A stretch of DNA of 24,930 bases from Euprymna scolopes (lineage: Eukaryota; Mollusca; Cephalopoda; Sepiida; Sepiolidae), in NCBI GenBank assembly GCA_024364805.1, contig CM044497.1, forward strand, positions 38,004,586-38,029,515, read 5' to 3'. A program made the position numbers and the translations under genes. Numbering within the stretch: position 1 is the first letter of the stretch; every line of letters begins with the position of its first letter. Below, piece after piece: positions 19,871 to 24,930 of this stretch. Below the pieces are notes generated by a model, which saw only the letters and a program-made list of their open reading frames with translations, searched no databases and was not told where the DNA came from.

Positions 19871-19952
19871 TTCTCCTATATTTATGTTTCTAAATGATAA
19901 TTATATATATACATGCATATATATGTATATATATATGTATGTATGTATTATA
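19737..19952. repeat. Complex TA/TG/CATG simple repeat with a 104-bp duplication
   Basis: Tracts of TATA, GTGTGT and GCATGCATAT. The phrase GTTTCTAAATGATAATTATA occurs at 19782 and again at 19886, each time followed by TA then CATGCATATA, so the block has been duplicated in tandem with a period of 104 bp. Confidence 0.85.
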
Positions 19953-20151
19953 TTGTTGCAAAAGCTATGAGAACGTGAACTACAAAAACAACGGTGCCTC
20001 TGTCAATCCTGTCGATTTAGGGAATCAAGAAAAGAAAGAGAAAACACTCTCGTGTGTATTTTTTAAATATGCATATGACATTAATCTATATATAGCTACA
20101 CTCACTGCAGGGAAAAGAAATATTGGGGAAAGCTTTTTCTTCTGACATTTC

Positions 20152-20176
20152 AGAGAGAGAGAGAGAGAGAGAGAGA
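20152..20176. repeat. (GA)n microsatellite
   Basis: AGAGAG tract of 25 bp, followed by a purine-rich AGGGGGAGAG. Confidence 0.9.
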
Positions 20177-20251
20177 TAGGGGGAGAGCAGTAAGCACGGT
20201 CGGTGTGGATTGCAGGTGAACTTGACAAAAATGTTCTTTGAACAAATATTT

Positions 20252-20344
20252 ATTCTATTCTTCTTCTTTTTCTTCTGTCACTCTTTCTTCTTTTTTATTT
20301 CCTCTTCATCTTCTTCTTCTTCTTCTTCTTATTATTATTATTAT
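20252..20344. repeat. Pyrimidine-rich tract ending in (CTT)n(ATT)n
   Basis: TTC/TTTC repeats pass into (TTC)8-9 and then (TTA)5. A poly-Phe/poly-Ser open frame here comes from composition, not from a gene. Confidence 0.9.
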
Positions 20345-20829
20345 AAACTCTTAGTTACATTAAAGCTATTTCTGGAAACAGGGAACTCTGGCAGTCTATT
20401 TTCCAACTGCCCCACTCTTTGTCTACCTGTCCATTTCCACACTCAAGTCAATTATTTCTTTTATTGGTCAAATACATCATTAACGTCTGGCTCATCAATG
20501 GTAATCGCAGCACACCTAGTTACGTTTTCATGAGGAAATGAATCTAACTAACTAGATTTAGTCAAAAACACCCGCAACTTCTTGGAGCATTAAATCTCAG
20601 TAAAAATCAAATCTTAACAGTTTTTCTTCGACAAATAAAACCTACATTTGCTAAGAAGATGCTTGATGTGAGTGACCATGTGTACGAGTTGGGTGTTCCA
20701 ATTACTCATTATGGCAGTGGCCACTTTCATACACTTATTTATTGTGGTACTTCTTTTTTTCGATATAGAGGACATTACTATTCACCAAGCATTATACGCC
20801 AGTTGGAATTCATATTTTACAAATAAGGC
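20345..20829. other. Stretch without firm assignment
   Basis: No domain is clear. The last 150 bp could be decayed upstream integrase sequence belonging to the fragment at 20830-20945, but I cannot show it. Confidence 0.4.
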
Positions 20830-20945
20830 ACAACAATCGAAATACTAACGGAAAATGGAACCGTATTTACCAGTCAGCACTTTCGACAATTCATGCACGG
20901 TTATGGTGTACGTGTACCTACGCACCAAAATGAAATGGTGTTGTT
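20830..20945 (+). pseudogene. Scrap of gypsy-type integrase (LTR fossil)
   Basis: A short plus-strand frame reads T-I-E-I-L-T-E-N-G-T-V-F-T-S-Q-H-F-R-Q-F-M, then G-Y-G-V-R-V-P-T-H-Q-N. This matches the block around the second catalytic Asp of Ty3/gypsy integrases (T-D-N-G-T-x-F-T-S-x-x-F) and the following G-I-x-H-x-x-x-x-P-Y-H-P region. Only a fragment remains, no LTR is seen nearby, and it ends where the LINE at 20955 begins. It does not look like part of the 3419-7564 element, since it is on the other strand and differs in sequence. Confidence 0.6.
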
Positions 20946-20954
20946 AAACCCACC

Positions 20955-22140
20955 ATAAATCAGCTAAGTGAACGAGGCCATTCCCAGCTTAATAAAACAA
21001 TGCAGCTTGTCCTGAGATCATACCGGCTGAGATCCTCAAATGTGACAAAACTGACCACATCCTTCGTCTCCACCGGTTCATCATGTATTGCTGGTCAGCA
21101 ACGTGTTTTCCACAGTAGAAGAAGGATGCTAACATAATCCTCGTCCATTACCGTAAGGGTCGCCGACAAAGTACTTGCTAAGATCATGCTCACCCGACTT
21201 CTGTTGACTTTTGTTGATCTTGTCGTCCCAGAATGACTATATATCTTCTGGCGAGAACGTAGTAGCATTGCTATGATTTTCGTTGGTCATCTCTACCAGC
21301 AACCGCATCAAGAGCTCTCTCGGGACTTCGTAGATCAAATCAAGGCCTTTGTTAACCCTGAGCTGCTATGGAGCATTCTCCAGAATTTGTTTCACCTCCG
21401 ACTTTCTTGTCGGTCCTCCAGCAGTTTCGCAATGATATGCGTGTTCGTGTTGCCATGCCAGGTGCAGAATCGGACACTTTAGCCGTGGTTGTCCGTCTGA
21501 AACAGAGATGCGTCTTGGCCCCGGTCATTTTCAACCTGTTCATGGTTGTCCTCATTTTAATTTCGCGCCGTGACCTTCAACCCGCAGATGCCGCTGCTAT
21601 CCAATACGTCTTCAGACCAAGATTAACACTTCTGAAGAGCTCACTTTTACCTTACAGTATGCCAATTATGCTGCATTCCTTAGTCATACCGCCAGCGAAT
21701 TTCACCGCAGTCTTGTCTTAGCCTCTAACACCTACCATCGGGCTGCCCTTCTTATTTACCACAAGAAGAAGGAAATCCTGCCAAACATGTCTCCAATTTA
21801 TGCTCTCATCTTCACAGTCAATGATATCTTTCTGAAGAATATCAGCAGCTCAACATACCTGGGCTCCAATCTCTTATTTTCATGTGACAAGCAATGAAGT
21901 TCAGCGCCGCCTTAATCTCGCCTCTTCTGCTTCTGACCGCCTGAAGACCGAGTGTAAGCCGACAGCAAGCTCAGGATCAATATATGTTATCTACAATGCT
22001 GTCGTCATATCCACCCTTCTGTACGTTTCCGTGGCATGGATTCCGTATCGCCGTACATGGAACGTCATATACACCTATGACTTCCGTATCCAATATGCAA
22101 ATTCTATAAGCAGTTCTGACCCGCAAGATGCACAAGAGTA
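20955..22140 (+). mobile_element. LINE family C, reverse transcriptase fragment
   Basis: Plus-strand frames in order: I-I-P-A-E-I-L-K (the I-P-A-E-x-L block at about 21023-21046), V-D-L-V-V-P-E (about 21210-21231), H-Q-E-L-S-R-D-F-V-D-Q-I-K-A-F-V-N-P-E-L-L-W-S-I-L (21309-21380; first catalytic Asp kept), F-L-S-V-L-Q-Q-F, L-K-Q-R-C-V-L-A-P-V-I-F-N-L-F-M (21497-21544), then Y-A-N-Y at 21658-21669 where Y-A-D-D is required, so both catalytic Asp are lost. Later blocks are I-S-S-S-T-Y-L-G-S-N and V-Q-R-R-L-N-L-A-S-S-A and V-I-S-T-L-L-Y. It is a different LINE group from families A and B (I/RTE-like craniofacial-development-protein-type hitchhiker LINE); clade not resolved. Frames shift several times and stretches are deleted. 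Sequence ends near an A-rich tract. Confidence 0.8.
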
Positions 22141-22184
22141 GTGCCAACTGACAACACCTGTTTATCTTGTTACATGATGAAATC

Positions 22185-22210
22185 AAAAAAAAGAAAAAAA
22201 GAAAAGAAAA
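22185..22210 (+). repeat. A-rich tract after LINE family C
   Basis: AAAAAAAAGAAAAAAAGAAA-type run 45 bp beyond the last readable LINE codons. It may be the decayed poly(A) end of that insertion, although the LINE's own C-terminal part is missing between. Confidence 0.6.
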
Positions 22211-22331
22211 CCTTTCTTCTATAGACGGTTAATTAATATACATATGGCATTAAATTGCATAAGAGGACAATGACTGTAGAAAAGGAATGAATGAAGTAAT
22301 CACCTGCAGTCTTCTTTTTTAAGACAGCTTA

Positions 22332-22366
22332 AAGAGAGAATGAGAGAGAGAGAGACAGAGAGAGAA
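22332..22366. repeat. (GA)n microsatellite
   Basis: Imperfect GAGAGA tract with one ACAG interruption. Confidence 0.9.
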
Positions 22367-23079
22367 TGGTCGGTGAAAATTAATGTTAAATTTGAGAGTT
22401 GTCAAGGAGTTTGAACGATTATTGATAATTATTTTAACTCTCAGTTATATTAAAGAAAATAACGCAGTCTGTATGCATAGGACTTCATTCCCTACCGACT
22501 CGGCAACAATTGAGCTGACTTTCATGAAACTTCACAAAAATGATATTCGTGTATCTGATAGTATTTTTTCGAACTTATATTATATTATAAACCAGAGGTG
22601 TATAATTTATGTGTTTTAGCATTTTTCATGTAGTTTTAAAGCAAATATGTTCATTAATCTACGGCTGTATAGATAACATATCCTGCTTCTCTGAAAAAAA
22701 ATTGAGGAACTTTGACCAGCAAAAACAATGCTACAATGTATTTTTTTACTTAAAACTCTCAAAATCAAGATCACATAGCCATTATAGAATACATGTATGA
22801 AAGTAGCGGAGACAGGTTCATAATGATATAAGGGTGGAACTTGGGAAAGGGCTAAGTTTCATAAGAGTACTGACCAACAACCGTATTTACATTAGACTGA
22901 AAAACGACCCTTTTATAGGTAGCCGTAAAGCAGACCCATGCATTCTTGTTCAAAAGACTGGCATTTCTAGGAAAGTAATCTGGCTGGGGAATATTCTTTG
23001 TGTTTTAGGAACAGATAGGGAGTAATAGAAACTCTTGACAGTAATTGCAGCAAAACGAAATTATCTTTATTTTATGATC
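22367..23079. other. Stretch without recognisable gene
   Basis: Plus-strand open frames at 22383-22619, 22609-22800 and 22834-23025 are short and carry no domain. I cannot assign this stretch. Confidence 0.5.
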
Positions 23080-23395
23080 TGGTAGCAACCGTTCCTAGAT
23101 AAAATGGGATTCGATATATATGTTGATCTTATAATAAAAGCAATTAAAACAACTATGACATTAAAAATACAAAACTATTACCGGTAAGTCATTTTAGTTA
23201 GTGTTGTATGATAAAAGTAACTCAAAGTTCTGAGTTTTATATAAATTATAAAAATGTGCTTAGATAATCCTAAGTAAATATTTAATTTAAAAAACATTTT
23301 ACATTTTTTTCATAATAGCTTAAAAATCACAAATGAGGTTAAAATATAAATACACTTTGAGCAGATCTTACCAAGGCAAAGTTGGGTTGCTACCA
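23080..23395. mobile_element. Possible MITE with 11-bp terminal inverted repeats
   Basis: TGGTAGCAACC at 23080-23090 is the exact reverse complement of GGTTGCTACCA at 23385-23395. The 316 bp between are very AT-rich, without coding capacity, and include a hairpin-like AACTCA...TGAGTT near 23220-23237. Size and layout fit a non-autonomous DNA element. No convincing target-site duplication is seen at the edges, and an 11-bp pair at this spacing can occur by chance, although it is GC-richer than the surroundings. Confidence 0.35.
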
Positions 23396-24930
23396 AGCAA
23401 GATGACTATGTTTCGTTTTATATATATTTTAACAAATTTAAAGTTTGCTTTTAAATAAACAAAGAAATCGTGACTAGCTAGTGAGGTAGAAGTGAAAACA
23501 AAAGTGCTACAATGATTGGATCGCGCCATAATCCAGCCTCGATCATGTTTACAAAATAGGAAAATAAAACTTATTCTGGTAGAGCATTACATTTTCTCGC
23601 AATTGGTGATATTTAATTTAAGTATGACAGGAACATGTAAACTTTTTATATTGTATAAGGAAAAATACATTGAAAAAAATAAATACATAAAAAGCAAGCC
23701 AAAGTTTAAAGTTTTGTCACAATATAATAACTCAATTTTATCATTTAAAAATATACATGTACAGCAATAAGTTTGGGTTAAAAAATGTTTTCATGTGATA
23801 TTTGTTAAGAGCCAATGTGTGAAGGCCAAATCGGTGTCGAGGGAAAGGTGTGTTTTTTTTTTCTCCTCTCTCCAGTGAAGTCGGTCAGGGTCCTTATATC
23901 CTATTTTGTTCATTTTTTTTAGTGTTGAATATTGAAATCTAACGCAATAGGATAAATTCATCAATGACACTATTCTTGAGAAATCATTTTTCATGGGAGT
24001 TAAATATATACAAAAACTTATATAGCTTAATATAAGAGTAAATTAGTTTGCCTTTGGTAATATTTAATTACTTTTATTTTGTTTCATCATATTTTCTATG
24101 TTCCCTATTCTAGAAAATCCACAAAAATATTGGAAGCTAGGCGTGTCATATATGTACACATTTCTAATGCAGATACGTACAAGTATAAATCAGACCAAAA
24201 CCGTTCCGGCTGTCATCCTTAAATTGCTACGTGTAAAAGAGTAGCAACTTAACATGTAAAATGATAAACGGTGTCTAAATTCTGAAGAACTATATTCTTT
24301 CCACGCAAGGTAGCATTATTGTACCAGCGAAATTGTGATCACTCTTCCGAGATGATGGCCGAATATAGAGCATGAATCTACTAGGGAAGAGATTCGTTAT
24401 GCGCTATACGTGATAATCTTGGCGTATTGCTTGAAGAATGTGCGGCTGAATTAGCGACTTGTTGAAAATTAGTGACGTCTCGCAACTGAATAATTTAGAA
24501 GCATTCAGCTTGAAGTAACTTATCAATGACATTGTGATGTGAAAATATAAATTGCTCTTCGTTGTCATTAACGAACTGGGGATCATTTTGATCTATTCTA
24601 CGCCGGAATGAGCTTTTAACCTTCATGATAAGGAGAAATCGATAGAAAAATTAAGCGAATTCACTGGACACAAAAATGGCATCCTTTTGTGTTAATATGC
24701 GCATATGTTAATGTAGTAGTATATTTCGTCAGAGTACAGTTATGTTAATATTCAGAATATATTGCACATAATATCTATGTTGTATGTTAATGAAATTCTG
24801 TCTTAACTATTTATTCGGACATATTTTAGAAAATTTAGTCCTTATCAATTTTCGATGTAATATCTTCGTACAAAAAATTATAAATAACGTTATATATATA
24901 TATAAATTTGCTGATGAGGAGACCGTGCTT
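23396..24930. other. Right end of window, no gene recognised
   Basis: AT-rich, with short open frames only (23516-23770 plus, 23791-23994 minus, 24404-24586 minus), none with a motif. A short TA tract lies at 24890-24903. The final 20 bases hold CTGATGAG, discussed as a finding. Confidence 0.5.

Noticed and set aside
20210-20533. 107-codon frame with poly-Phe and poly-Ser
   Set aside because: Produced by the pyrimidine-rich microsatellite.
22383-23025. Three consecutive plus-strand small frames
   Set aside because: No domain, no splice-site logic joining them, and composition equals that of the AT-rich background.

Overview
This is a eukaryotic draft-assembly window: AT-rich (roughly two thirds A+T by eye), full of microsatellites, with one run of N at 11495-12181. 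I found no host gene I can support. Everything recognisably protein-like is a decayed retroelement. The LINE families resemble those common in molluscs, and the mix of LINEs, microsatellites and tRNA-like repeats suggests a mollusc, plausibly a cephalopod. That placement is inference from memory of such families and was not searched.

Layout. 1-2321: non-coding, with a compound (TA)(CA)(TA) microsatellite at 738-866. 2322-2815: a clean minisatellite of 13 tandem 38-bp units. 3208-7775: a fossil Ty3/gypsy-like LTR retrotransposon on the minus strand (LTRs 3419-3758 and 7201-7564; gag, RT, RNase H and integrase remains between them). It is bracketed by a pair of about 211-bp direct repeats lying outside the LTRs, the oddest structure in the window. 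8640-10930: a LINE of a Jockey/CR1-like family (family A) on the plus strand, from endonuclease to 3' end, with an intact FADD motif but a broken frame. 11442-12308: a second LINE family (B) entering the assembly gap, with a matching 3' tail beyond it. 13560-15460: another family B copy, plus strand. 17189-18090: a 5'-truncated family A copy, minus strand, with a microsatellite at each end. 19325-20344: simple repeats. 20830-20945: a scrap of gypsy-type integrase directly before a third LINE family (C) at 20955-22140, plus strand. 23080-23395: a possible small MITE. The last bases carry a hammerhead-like CTGATGAG cut off by the window edge.

The elements do not act together as a pathway. The region reads as a landing zone for retroelements, with several layers of old insertions, no sign of purifying selection on any frame, and simple repeats grown at insertion edges. 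I did not find a convincing new biological system. The points most worth checking are the long direct repeats around the LTR element, the LINE that probably fills the gap, the MITE-like inverted repeat and the edge ribozyme motif.
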